Shown piece by piece: positions 56,768 to 64,000 of a stretch of DNA of 64,000 bases. The stretch's first letter is position 1; every line of letters begins with the position of its first letter. The position numbers and the translations under genes are program-made. The notes under the pieces were generated by a model. That model was not told the origin of the DNA and ran no database searches. It was given only the letters and a program-made list of their open reading frames with translations. Source of the stretch: Vogesella alkaliphila (GTDB lineage: Bacteria; Pseudomonadota; Gammaproteobacteria; Burkholderiales; Chromobacteriaceae); assembly GCF_014652475.1 (NCBI RefSeq), contig NZ_BMYW01000005.1, positions 226,142-290,141 of the forward strand, in the 5' to 3' direction.

Positions 56768-58051
56768 TTACATCATGCCCAGGGTCTTGGGCAGCCACAG
56801 CGAGATCATCGGTACGTAGGTGACCAGGCCGAGGAAGGCCAGCATGGTCAGCAGCCACGGCCACACCGCCACCGTCAGCTCGGTGATGCCCATCTTGGTG
56901 ATGCCGGAGGCGACGTACAGGTTGAGGCCCACCGGCGGGTGGCACATGCCGACTTCCATGTTCACCACGATCAGGATGCCGAAGTGCACCGGGTCGATGC
57001 CCAGCTGCATCGCCACCGGGAACAGAATGGGCGCGAAGATCAGCACGATGGACGACGGCTCCATCACGTTGCCGGCGACCAGCAGCAGGATGTTGACCAC
57101 CAGCAGGAAGGCGATCGGGCCGAGGCCGGCGTCGATCAGCCAGCCGGCCATCGCCTGCGGGATGCCTTCGCTGGTCATCAGGAAGGAGAACAGCACCGCG
57201 TTGGTGATGATGTACAGCAGCATCGCCGACATGCTGGCCGAATCGAGCAGCACCTTGGGCACCTGCTTCAGCGTCAGGTCCTTGTAGATGAACACGGCGA
57301 CGACGAAGGCGTACACGGCCGACATCGCGGCGGCTTCGGTCGGGGTGAAGATGCCGGTATAGATACCGCCGATCACCACCACGATCAGGAACAGGCCCCA
57401 CATCGACTCGCGCAGCGCCTTGACGCGTTGCTTGAACGAGGCCTTCGGCAGGCGCGGGTAGTTGAACTTGCGCGCGCGGTACCAGGTGGTCAGACCGAGG
57501 AAGGTGGCCAGCATCAGCCCCGGGATCACGCCGGCCATGAACAGCTGGCCGACCGAGGTGTTGGTGGCGACCGAGTACATCACCATCACGATGGACGGCG
57601 GGATCAGGATGCCCAGCGCGCCGGAGGTGGTGATCACGCCCGCGCCGAAGCTGTTGGGGAAGCCCTGCTTCACCATGGCCGGCAGCAGGATGGAGCCGAT
57701 GGCCACCACGGTGGCCGGGCTGGAACCCGATACCGCGGCAAACAGCGCGCAGGCCATCACGCCGGCGAGGCCGAGGCCGCCGTGCCAGTGGCCGACCATG
57801 GACGAGGCGAAGTTGATCATGCGCCGCGCCACCCCGCCGTGGGTGAGGAAGTTGCCGGCGAGGATGAAGAACGGGATGGCCATGATCTCGAACTTCTCGA
57901 TGCCGGTGAACAGCTTCAGCGCCACCGCCTCGATCGGTACGTCGGTCATGGTGAACAGGAAGGTCAGCACGGTGAGGCCGAGCGAGATGGAGATCGGCAT
58001 GCCGGTCAGCATCAGCACCAGCAGCAGGCTGAAAATGATGAGGGCGCTCAT
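56768..58051 (-). CDS. dctM: TRAP transporter large permease DctM
   Basis: 427 residues with about 12-13 membrane helices. Carries the transport channel of a C4-dicarboxylate TRAP system. Signatures: GMPISISLGLTVLTF near 16-30, AVSGSSPATVVAIGSILLPA, and EVGMCHPPVGLNLYVASGIT near 360-380. The ATG at 58051 overlaps the dctQ stop by four bases; a longer frame upstream is rejected. Confidence 0.95.
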   Translation of the reverse strand: MSALIIFSLLLVLMLTGMPISISLGLTVLTFLFTMTDVPIEAVALKLFTGIEKFEIMAIPFFILAGNFLTHGGVARRMINFASSMVGHWHGGLGLAGVMACALFAAVSGSSPATVVAIGSILLPAMVKQGFPNSFGAGVITTSGALGILIPPSIVMVMYSVATNTSVGQLFMAGVIPGLMLATFLGLTTWYRARKFNYPRLPKASFKQRVKALRESMWGLFLIVVVIGGIYTGIFTPTEAAAMSAVYAFVVAVFIYKDLTLKQVPKVLLDSASMSAMLLYIITNAVLFSFLMTSEGIPQAMAGWLIDAGLGPIAFLLVVNILLLVAGNVMEPSSIVLIFAPILFPVAMQLGIDPVHFGILIVVNMEVGMCHPPVGLNLYVASGITKMGITELTVAVWPWLLTMLAFLGLVTYVPMISLWLPKTLGMM

Positions 58052-58659
58052 TGCTTGCCTCCTTTGTGGCTGGTGTCGTGCGGATGCAGGTTGTCGTCCA
58101 TGGCGTACCAATTGATGTCTTCGGCGACGTCGTCCATGCCTTCGACGTGGCTGTGGTCATGCTTGGGCAGCTCGCCGGTCTTGAGGAAGTTGACCATTAC
58201 CTGCAGGAAGCGGAAGCACATCAGGTAAGAGCCGCAGGGCACCGCGAGGTAGACCAGCCACATCGGTACTTCCAGGTCGGCCGAGGTCTGCTCGGTATGG
58301 CCGATTTCCCAGACGAAGGTGGCGCCCAGGGTACCGATGATGCCGGTGAACAGCGCGCCGGCGAGCAGGCCGATGACGATGAACTTGGCACGATTGTTGT
58401 CGGACAGCTTGTTGATCAGCACGTCGACGCCGACGTGGATGCCGGTGCGCACGCCGTAGGCGGCGCCGAACTTGGCCATCCACACGAACAGGTAGATGGT
58501 CAGTTCCTGCGCCCAGCTGGTATGGATATCGGCAAGCAGGGGTTGAAGCAGCTCGATGCCGCTCCCGTAACGGTGCACGACGGCGAAGAAGGTGATCAGC
58601 GTCGCGGCGGCCATCAGGGTGGCGATCAGCCACTCCTCGAGGTGGTCGAGGAATTTCAT
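58048..58659 (-). CDS. dctQ: TRAP transporter small permease DctQ
   Basis: 203 residues, four membrane helices (about 15-35, 52-72, 90-112, 140-160). Couples DctP to DctM. WAQELTIYLFVWMAKFGAAY and the following GIHVGVDVL are the DctQ signature. The C-terminal 45 residues form a long His/Asp-rich tail (PKHDHSHVEGMDDVAED, then HPHDTSHKGGKQ) that could bind metal; it goes beyond the core fold. Start at 58659 has a GGAG site. Confidence 0.92.
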   Translation of the reverse strand: MKFLDHLEEWLIATLMAAATLITFFAVVHRYGSGIELLQPLLADIHTSWAQELTIYLFVWMAKFGAAYGVRTGIHVGVDVLINKLSDNNRAKFIVIGLLAGALFTGIIGTLGATFVWEIGHTEQTSADLEVPMWLVYLAVPCGSYLMCFRFLQVMVNFLKTGELPKHDHSHVEGMDDVAEDINWYAMDDNLHPHDTSHKGGKQ

Positions 58660-58680
58660 GATAGTGACTCCGGTTAAGAC

Positions 58681-58724
58681 AAAGGTTGGCCGCATGCCAT
58701 GCGGCGGGATGCGGCCAACCTTTT
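58681..58724. repeat. Inverted GTTGGCCGCA pair in the dctP-dctQ gap
   Basis: AAAGGTTGGCCGCAT and ATGCGGCCAACCTTT are perfect 15-bp inverted repeats with a 14-base loop that itself can pair (GCCATGCGGC region). It lies inside the operon, 22 bases before dctQ. Confidence 0.85.
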
Positions 58725-58740
58725 GTCAGTCAGGTACGGT

Positions 58741-59739
58741 TCAGTTCGGGGTGTAGCCGGTCTGCTTGTAGATCAGCTGTACCAGGCCTTCGCCGATGCG
58801 GTCGTCCATCTTGGCGTGAACCGGAGTCAGGGCTTTCTTGAAGGCGGCGCGTTCTGCCGCCGTCGGGATGTAGATCTGGGTCTTGCCGGAGGCCTTGATC
58901 TTGGCCAGATCGCTTTCGTTTTCCTGCTGTGCAATCTTGTTGGCGTAGACGGTGGCTTCCTTCATCGCGCCATCCAGCGTGGTGCGGATGTCAGCCGGCA
59001 GGCCGTCCCAGAACTTCTTGTTGACGATCACGGCGTAGCCCAGGTAGCCGTGGTTGGTTACCGTGGCGTGCTTCTGCACTTCGTGCATCTTCTGCGTCAG
59101 CATGTTGGACGGTGGGTTCTCGGTGCCGTCCACCACGCCGGTCTGCAGCGCCTGGTAGGTCTCGGAGAAGGCCATCACCTGCGGCATGGCGCCTAGCGCG
59201 CGCATTTCTTCTTCCAGTACCTTGGACGACTGAATGCGCATCTTCAGGCCCTTGAAGTCGGCTGGCGATTTCAGCGGCTTGTTGGCGGAGAAGATCTTGA
59301 AGCCGTTGTCCCAGTAGGCCAGACCCTTGATGCCCTTGTTTTCGAGCTTGGCCAGCAGCTGCATGCCGATCGGGCCCTGGGTCACCTTGTGCAGCTCGTC
59401 GTAGCTGTCGAAGATGTAGGGCAGGTCGAAGACCTCGAATTCCTTGGCGCCCAGCGGGCCGAACTTGGCCAGGCTCGGTGCCAGCATCTGTACCGCGCCC
59501 AGCTGCAGCGCTTCCAGTTCTTCCTTGTCCTTGTACAGCTGGCTGTTCGGGAACACCTGCACCTGTACGCGGCCCTTGGTGCGGGTTTCGGCCAGCTTCT
59601 TGAAGTATTCGGCGGCCTTGCCCTTCGGGGTATCCTGCGCCACGACGTGGCTGAATTTGATGACGAAATCAGCGGCGTGGGCTGCGCCAGCGAAGCCGAA
59701 GGTGGCCCCGATTACGAGGGCTGCATATTTCAGTTTCAT
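58741..59739 (-). CDS. dctP: TRAP transporter C4-dicarboxylate-binding protein DctP
   Basis: 332 residues. Sec signal MKLKYAALVIGATFGFAGAAHA; periplasmic binding protein that hands dicarboxylates to DctQM. Family features: FSHVVAQDTPKGKAAEYFK near 28-46, the FKGLKMRIQSSKVLEEEM block with the substrate-binding Arg, and VVDGTENPPSN. AGGAG ribosome site. First gene of dctPQM; divergent from the sensor kinase. Confidence 0.96.
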   Translation of the reverse strand: MKLKYAALVIGATFGFAGAAHAADFVIKFSHVVAQDTPKGKAAEYFKKLAETRTKGRVQVQVFPNSQLYKDKEELEALQLGAVQMLAPSLAKFGPLGAKEFEVFDLPYIFDSYDELHKVTQGPIGMQLLAKLENKGIKGLAYWDNGFKIFSANKPLKSPADFKGLKMRIQSSKVLEEEMRALGAMPQVMAFSETYQALQTGVVDGTENPPSNMLTQKMHEVQKHATVTNHGYLGYAVIVNKKFWDGLPADIRTTLDGAMKEATVYANKIAQQENESDLAKIKASGKTQIYIPTAAERAAFKKALTPVHAKMDDRIGEGLVQLIYKQTGYTPN

Positions 59740-59828
59740 CTCGGTACTCTCCTGTTATTTGTCGTGTTGTGCGTGTTATCGTCCGTGTCAGACAAACGGA
59801 CTGTCCGCCACATCAACAGTAGTTCCCG

Positions 59829-59866
59829 CAATGGGGGCTGACCATTGGGGACTTCCGCATTGGGGT
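59829..59866. promoter_or_regulatory. Candidate regulator sites between dctP and the sensor kinase
   Basis: CAATGG (59829-59834) and CCATTG (59842-59847) are inverted, and CATTGGGG recurs at 59843-59850 and 59859-59866. They lie in the 140-bp divergent region. No sigma-54 spacing was found on the dctP strand. Confidence 0.4.
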
Positions 59867-59881
59867 TTTCCCTAGTGATTG

Positions 59882-62209
59882 ATGCTGTTTGCCCAGGTTG
59901 CCCGTATGCAATTGATAGCTACCCCCCCGTTGAAATCGTCGCCCCGCCTGCTGTGGCTGGGGGTGATCCTGACCCTGGCCGCCTTGCTGGCGGCGCTGGC
60001 CGGCCTCTATTCCGTGGTCTATCGCGACTGGGTCGACGAGCAGCGCGACAGCCTGGTGCAGGAGCTGCTGTGGCTGGAACAGAGCCTGCGCCTGCATCTG
60101 GAAGGGCACCAGCAGACGGTGGAGAACATGGCGCCGGAGCTGCAGGGCGGCGCCGCCGGGCAGCAGCGCTTTGTCGCCGCCGCCAGCCTGCTGCGGCGCG
60201 AGAGCCGCGAGATCGCCGAAGTGCAGTGGGTGGACGGCCGTGGCCGCGTGCTGCTCGACGGCAGCGGCGTGAGCAACGGTGGCCAGCAGCTCGAAGGCGG
60301 CAGCTACGACGCGCTGTGGCGCGCCGAGCGCCTGAAGCGGCCGGTGTTCGGCGCGCCGTATCGCGCCGCGGACGGCAAGTACCGTTTCGACCTGGCGGTG
60401 CCGGTGCTGGTGCACGGCCGCTACCAGGGCGGGGTGCGCATCGTCTACGACCTGGCGGCGCTGCTGCACCACCAGGTGCCGTGGTGGATCGCCTCGCAGT
60501 ACCACATCAGCGTGGTCGATCTGGAGGGTAAGGCGCTGGCCAGCAAGTTCGAGCAGACGCCGCCGCAGAACACGCTGTTCCACCAGATCAGTTTCGATCC
60601 GCCCGGCTACGGCCTCAGCCTGCGCGCGGTCAGCTACCGTGCCGGTGTCGGGCTGGCGCTGCCGGTGCTGTCCAGCTTCATCGGCCTGCTGACGCTGGCG
60701 CTGCTGTATTCGCTGTGGCGCATCCGCGGCCATGTGCGCGAGCGGGCGCAGGCGGAAAAGGCGCTGCAGCACGAGATGATCCTGCGCCAGGCGATCGAGA
60801 ACAGCATGAAAAGCGGGCTGCTGGCGCTGGACCTGCGCGGCCAGATCGTGCACGTCAACCGCGCCTTCTGCGAGCTGACCGGGCTGGACAGCACCGAGCT
60901 GGTCGGCCAGTCGCCGCCGTATTCCTTCTGGCCGCAGGACGAGGCGCCGTTGCTGCAGGCGGCGATGCAGGCGGTGCTTAACGGCGAATTGCCGGAGCAC
61001 GGCTTCGAGTTGCCGTTCTGCCATCGCGACGGCGAACGTTTCGAGGTGCGCTTCTACGCCACGCCGCTGCGCGGCAACGACGGCCGCCACACCGGCTGGG
61101 TGGCGTCGCTGTACGACATCACCGAGCTGAAGAAAAAGCGGCTGGCGCTCAACTACTCGCACCAGCGCTTCCTGTCGGTGCTCAACGGCCTCGACGTCGG
61201 CCTGTGCGTGACCGACGGCGCCAGCTCGCAGCTGCTGTACGCCAACCCGGCCTTCGCCGAGATGTGGGCGCAGTTCGAACCGGCGGGGCTGTACTGTCCG
61301 ATGCTGCCGGGGCTGGCCGGCGCGGCACAGGCGGACCGGGTGTCGCTGGAGTTCTCGCCGGACCACGACGAACACTGGTTCCAGCTGCAGTACCGCAAGA
61401 TCAGCTGGGTCAACGATGAAGAGGCGTGGCTGGCAATGCTGGTCGACGTCACCGAGCAGCGCCAGCGCGACGAACGGGCGCGCACGCAGGACGAGCGCTT
61501 CCAGACCACCTCGCGCCTGATCGCGATGGGCGAGATGGCGTCCAGCCTCGCGCACGAGCTGAACCAGCCGCTGACCGCCATTTCCACCTACGCCGCCGGC
61601 GTGTCGCGGCGGCTGCCGGAGGCGGTGCAGCAGCAGCACGGCGTGCAGGAGGCGATCCAGGCCATCGTGCAGCAGGCGCGCCGGGCCGGGCAGATCGTCA
61701 ACAGCATCCGCGCCTTCGTCAAGAAGCACGCGCCGCAGCTGGAGAATGCGGATCCCGATCTGGCGGTGTCGCGCGCCCACGCGCTGGCGCTGCCGCTGGC
61801 GGAGAAGTACGGCGCCCAGCTGCTGTGGGAGCCGGGCGGCAAGCCGGTGACGGTGCAGATGGACCCGGTGCTGATCGAGCAGGTGCTGCTCAATCTGATC
61901 AAGAATGCGGTGGAGGCGATGCGCGAGGCCGACGTGCGGCGGCCGCTGGTGGCGATCCGCACCGAGGCGGGCGAGCGCTTCTGGCGGGTGGAGGTCAGCG
62001 ACAGCGGGCCGGGGCTGGCGCAGGAGGTGAAGGACAACCTGTTTACGCCGTTCTATTCCACCAAGCCGGACGGGATGGGCATCGGCCTCAATATCTGCCG
62101 CTCCATCGTCGAGTTCCACCACGGCGAATTCGGCGTCAGCGACACGCTGGCCGGCGGCTGCGTGTTCTGGTTCACCCTGCCGCTGTCCGGCCACAACGGC
62201 GCGCAGTAG
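59882..62209 (+). CDS. DctS-like membrane sensor histidine kinase with two PAS domains
   Basis: About 775 residues. Membrane segments near 26-48 and 260-280 enclose a periplasmic Cache/PAS-like sensor. Then two cytosolic PAS regions (about 295-410, 420-535) and the kinase core: H-box MASSLAHELNQPLTAIST with phosphorylated H558, N-box LLNLIKNAVEAM, and G-boxes SDSGPGL and GMGIGLNIC. The H-box style is that of DctS/FixL kinases. Place next to dctPQM implies dicarboxylate sensing. No response regulator follows. ATG at 59906 is an alternative start with a better AGG site. Confidence 0.88.
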   Translation: MLFAQVARMQLIATPPLKSSPRLLWLGVILTLAALLAALAGLYSVVYRDWVDEQRDSLVQELLWLEQSLRLHLEGHQQTVENMAPELQGGAAGQQRFVAAASLLRRESREIAEVQWVDGRGRVLLDGSGVSNGGQQLEGGSYDALWRAERLKRPVFGAPYRAADGKYRFDLAVPVLVHGRYQGGVRIVYDLAALLHHQVPWWIASQYHISVVDLEGKALASKFEQTPPQNTLFHQISFDPPGYGLSLRAVSYRAGVGLALPVLSSFIGLLTLALLYSLWRIRGHVRERAQAEKALQHEMILRQAIENSMKSGLLALDLRGQIVHVNRAFCELTGLDSTELVGQSPPYSFWPQDEAPLLQAAMQAVLNGELPEHGFELPFCHRDGERFEVRFYATPLRGNDGRHTGWVASLYDITELKKKRLALNYSHQRFLSVLNGLDVGLCVTDGASSQLLYANPAFAEMWAQFEPAGLYCPMLPGLAGAAQADRVSLEFSPDHDEHWFQLQYRKISWVNDEEAWLAMLVDVTEQRQRDERARTQDERFQTTSRLIAMGEMASSLAHELNQPLTAISTYAAGVSRRLPEAVQQQHGVQEAIQAIVQQARRAGQIVNSIRAFVKKHAPQLENADPDLAVSRAHALALPLAEKYGAQLLWEPGGKPVTVQMDPVLIEQVLLNLIKNAVEAMREADVRRPLVAIRTEAGERFWRVEVSDSGPGLAQEVKDNLFTPFYSTKPDGMGIGLNICRSIVEFHHGEFGVSDTLAGGCVFWFTLPLSGHNGAQ

Positions 62210-62223
62210 CCGGACGCCGGCAA

Positions 62224-62253
62224 AGGTTGGCCGCAACGGCTGCGGCCAACCTT
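62224..62253. repeat. Inverted GTTGGCCGCA pair between convergent kinase and nadB
   Basis: AAGGTTGGCCGCA and TGCGGCCAACCTT, perfectly inverted with a five-base gap, six bases before the nadB stop; may terminate both genes. Confidence 0.85.
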
Positions 62254-62258
62254 GTGCC

Positions 62259-63842
62259 TCAGCCTGCCGGCGTCAGCACGGTATCGTGGCAGGTGGCGTC
62301 GGTCTGCGGGTAGTCGCGGCTGAAGTGCAGGCCGCGGCTCTCCTTGCGCAGCAGGGCCGAGCGCACGATCAGTTCGGCGGTCTGCACCAGGTTGCGCAGC
62401 TCGATCAGGTCGTTGCTGACGTGGAAGTGGCTGTAGTACTCGTTGATCTCTTCCGACAGCAGGTTGATGCGGTGCAGCGCCCGCTCCAGCCGCTTGTTGG
62501 TGCGCACGATGCCGACGTAGTCCCACATCGCACGGCGCAGCTCGTCCCAGTTGTGGGAGATCACCACCTCTTCGTCCGGATCGGTGACGCGGCTGTCGTC
62601 CCAGTCCGGAATCGCCGGCAGCGGCACCGTCTTCGACGCCACGATGTTGGCCGCCGCCGCCTTGCCGATCACCATGCACTCCAGCAGCGAGTTGCTGGCC
62701 AGACGGTTGGCGCCATGCAGGCCGGTGCAGGCGACTTCGCCGACTGCGTACAGGCCGTCGACATCGGTGCGCCCTTCCAGGTCGGTGACCAGACCGCCGC
62801 AGGTATAGTGCGCCGCCGGCACCACCGGAATCGGCTGCTGGGTGATGTCGATGCCCAGTTCCAGGCAGTGGGCGTAGATATTGGGGAAGTGCTCCTGGAT
62901 GAAGCTGGCCGGCTTGTAGGAGATGTCCAGATACACGCAGTCGAGGCCGTGCTTCTTCATCTCGAAATCGATAGCGCGCGCCACCACGTCGCGCGGTGCC
63001 AGTTCGGCGCGTTCGTCGTGTTGTGGCATGAAGCGGGTACCGTCCGGCAGGCGCAGGATGCCGCCTTCGCCGCGTACCGCTTCCGAGACCAGGAACGACT
63101 TGGTGTGCGGGTGATACAGGCAGGTCGGGTGGAACTGGATGAACTCCATATTGCCGACCCGGCAGCCGGCACGCCAGCCCATGGCGATGCCGTCGCCGGT
63201 GGCGGTATCCGGGTTGGTGGTGTAGAGGTAGACCTTGCCGGCGCCGCCGGAGGCGAGGATGGTATGGTTGGCCGCAATGGTCACCACCTCGTCCTGCTCC
63301 TTGTCCAGCGCATAGGCGCCATAGCAGCGGTTTTCCGCGCGGCCCAGCTTCTTGCCGGTGATCAGGTCGACCGCGATATGGTTTTCCAGCACACGGATGC
63401 GCGGGTGAGCCTTGATCTTCTGGCCCAGCGTGGACGTTACCGCTGCGCCGGTGGCATCGGCGGCGTGGATGATGCGGCGATGGCTGTGCCCGCCCTCGCG
63501 GGTCAGGTGAAAGCCGGTCTGGTGGCTGGCATCCCGGGTGAACGGCACACCGAGGTCCACCAGCCAGTCAATGGCATCCTTCGAGTTCTCGACGATGAAG
63601 CGGGTGGTTTCTTCGTTGCACAGCCCGGCACCGGCGATCAGCGTGTCGTCTATATGCTTGGCGACCGAGTCGCCGGTGTCCAGCACCGCGGCAATGCCGC
63701 CCTGCGCATAAGAAGAACTGCCCTCCAGCAAATCCCGCTTGGTGATCAGGCCGACCTCGTAATGCTCTGCCAGATGCAGCGCCAGGGTCATGCCGGCCAG
63801 GCCGCTACCAATAATCAGGACATCAAACTTCAGTGTTGTCAT
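62259..63842 (-). CDS. nadB: L-aspartate oxidase
   Basis: 527 residues, FAD enzyme. It oxidises aspartate to iminoaspartate, first step of NAD synthesis. Features: [20 protein letters not shown] (FAD motif, 6-25), [25 protein letters not shown], and the [11 protein letters not shown] block near 383-393 with catalytic residues. A longer open frame is rejected because homology begins at the ATG at 63842. nadA and nadC are not in the window. One motif copy at 63267 and one upstream of the start (63943). Confidence 0.96.
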   Translation of the reverse strand: MTTLKFDVLIIGSGLAGMTLALHLAEHYEVGLITKRDLLEGSSSYAQGGIAAVLDTGDSVAKHIDDTLIAGAGLCNEETTRFIVENSKDAIDWLVDLGVPFTRDASHQTGFHLTREGGHSHRRIIHAADATGAAVTSTLGQKIKAHPRIRVLENHIAVDLITGKKLGRAENRCYGAYALDKEQDEVVTIAANHTILASGGAGKVYLYTTNPDTATGDGIAMGWRAGCRVGNMEFIQFHPTCLYHPHTKSFLVSEAVRGEGGILRLPDGTRFMPQHDERAELAPRDVVARAIDFEMKKHGLDCVYLDISYKPASFIQEHFPNIYAHCLELGIDITQQPIPVVPAAHYTCGGLVTDLEGRTDVDGLYAVGEVACTGLHGANRLASNSLLECMVIGKAAAANIVASKTVPLPAIPDWDDSRVTDPDEEVVISHNWDELRRAMWDYVGIVRTNKRLERALHRINLLSEEINEYYSHFHVSNDLIELRNLVQTAELIVRSALLRKESRGLHFSRDYPQTDATCHDTVLTPAG

Positions 63843-64000
63843 TGTCGAATCGCTCGGAAACCGTGGTGAAAGCACGCGCTGAAACAAAAAAGCAAGATTA
63901 GCAGAATCGCCAGCCGCGTGCTGCGTCACGCCAAAGAATCGTTGCGGCCAACCTTTTTCATTTTTGTTGCTGGTGGGGTACTTGTGAAATCAACGACTTG

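Noticed and set aside
59740..59880. Sigma-54 promoter for dctP
   Set aside because: No GG and GC pair with 10-bp spacing on the minus strand; the closest candidates are 11 and 12.
59813..62236. 807-residue frame antisense to the sensor kinase
   Set aside because: Arg/His/Leu/Gln-rich shadow; the opposite strand has complete kinase motifs.

Overview
The window looks like chromosome of a GC-rich (roughly 65%) betaproteobacterium. Gene content and protein style fit the Neisseriales, most likely the Chromobacteriaceae (Chromobacterium/Vogesella-like): a motile organism with RpoN-type flagellar promoters, a leucine-degradation (liu) cluster, a PhaM-like polyhydroxyalkanoate granule protein, TRAP dicarboxylate uptake and dTDP-rhamnose synthesis. 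The genus call is inference; no rRNA or marker gene is present. I saw no tRNA, rRNA, prophage, transposase or CRISPR array.

Layout. 1-10 kb: a partial Gfo/Idh/MocA oxidoreductase, a DUF945 protein, a delta-9 desaturase, a RidA protein, an SbmA/YddA-type ABC exporter, cysS, rpmE and a polytopic glycosyltransferase. 10-14 kb: acetoacetyl-CoA synthetase, a VOC protein and a divergent IclR regulator; the promoters on both sides of the VOC gene share an operator-like sequence. 14-18 kb: a DUF2249 protein and rfbBDAC. 18-27.5 kb: liuABCDE with its MerR regulator LiuR and a divergent acyl-CoA ligase. Together with AacS these convert leucine to acetyl-CoA and acetoacetate and reactivate the acetoacetate. 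27.5-40 kb: pirin, two small unknown proteins, a secreted subtilase, a B12-type radical SAM protein, a LeuA homologue, an ABC-F protein (YheS), tsaD and an OsmC protein. 40-50.6 kb: flgBCDEFGHI and flgJKL, each behind a sigma-54 promoter, followed by argE. 52-64 kb: a sodium:neurotransmitter symporter, small proteins, maeB, dctPQM, a DctS-like sensor kinase and nadB. MaeB, DctPQM and the kinase together suggest C4-dicarboxylate uptake and conversion to pyruvate.

Non-coding structure is the most unusual part. A 10-mer, GTTGGCCGCA, occurs exactly at least 36 times (19 on one strand, 17 on the other). About two thirds of the copies are intergenic and seven pairs are inverted, some acting as terminators. 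This behaves like a DNA uptake sequence but does not resemble the known Neisseria dialects. A separate ~145-bp repeat occurs twice, each time fused to the stop codon of a gene and placed between that stop and its terminator. A third family of ~90-120-bp hairpins sits in three successive gaps of the liu operon.
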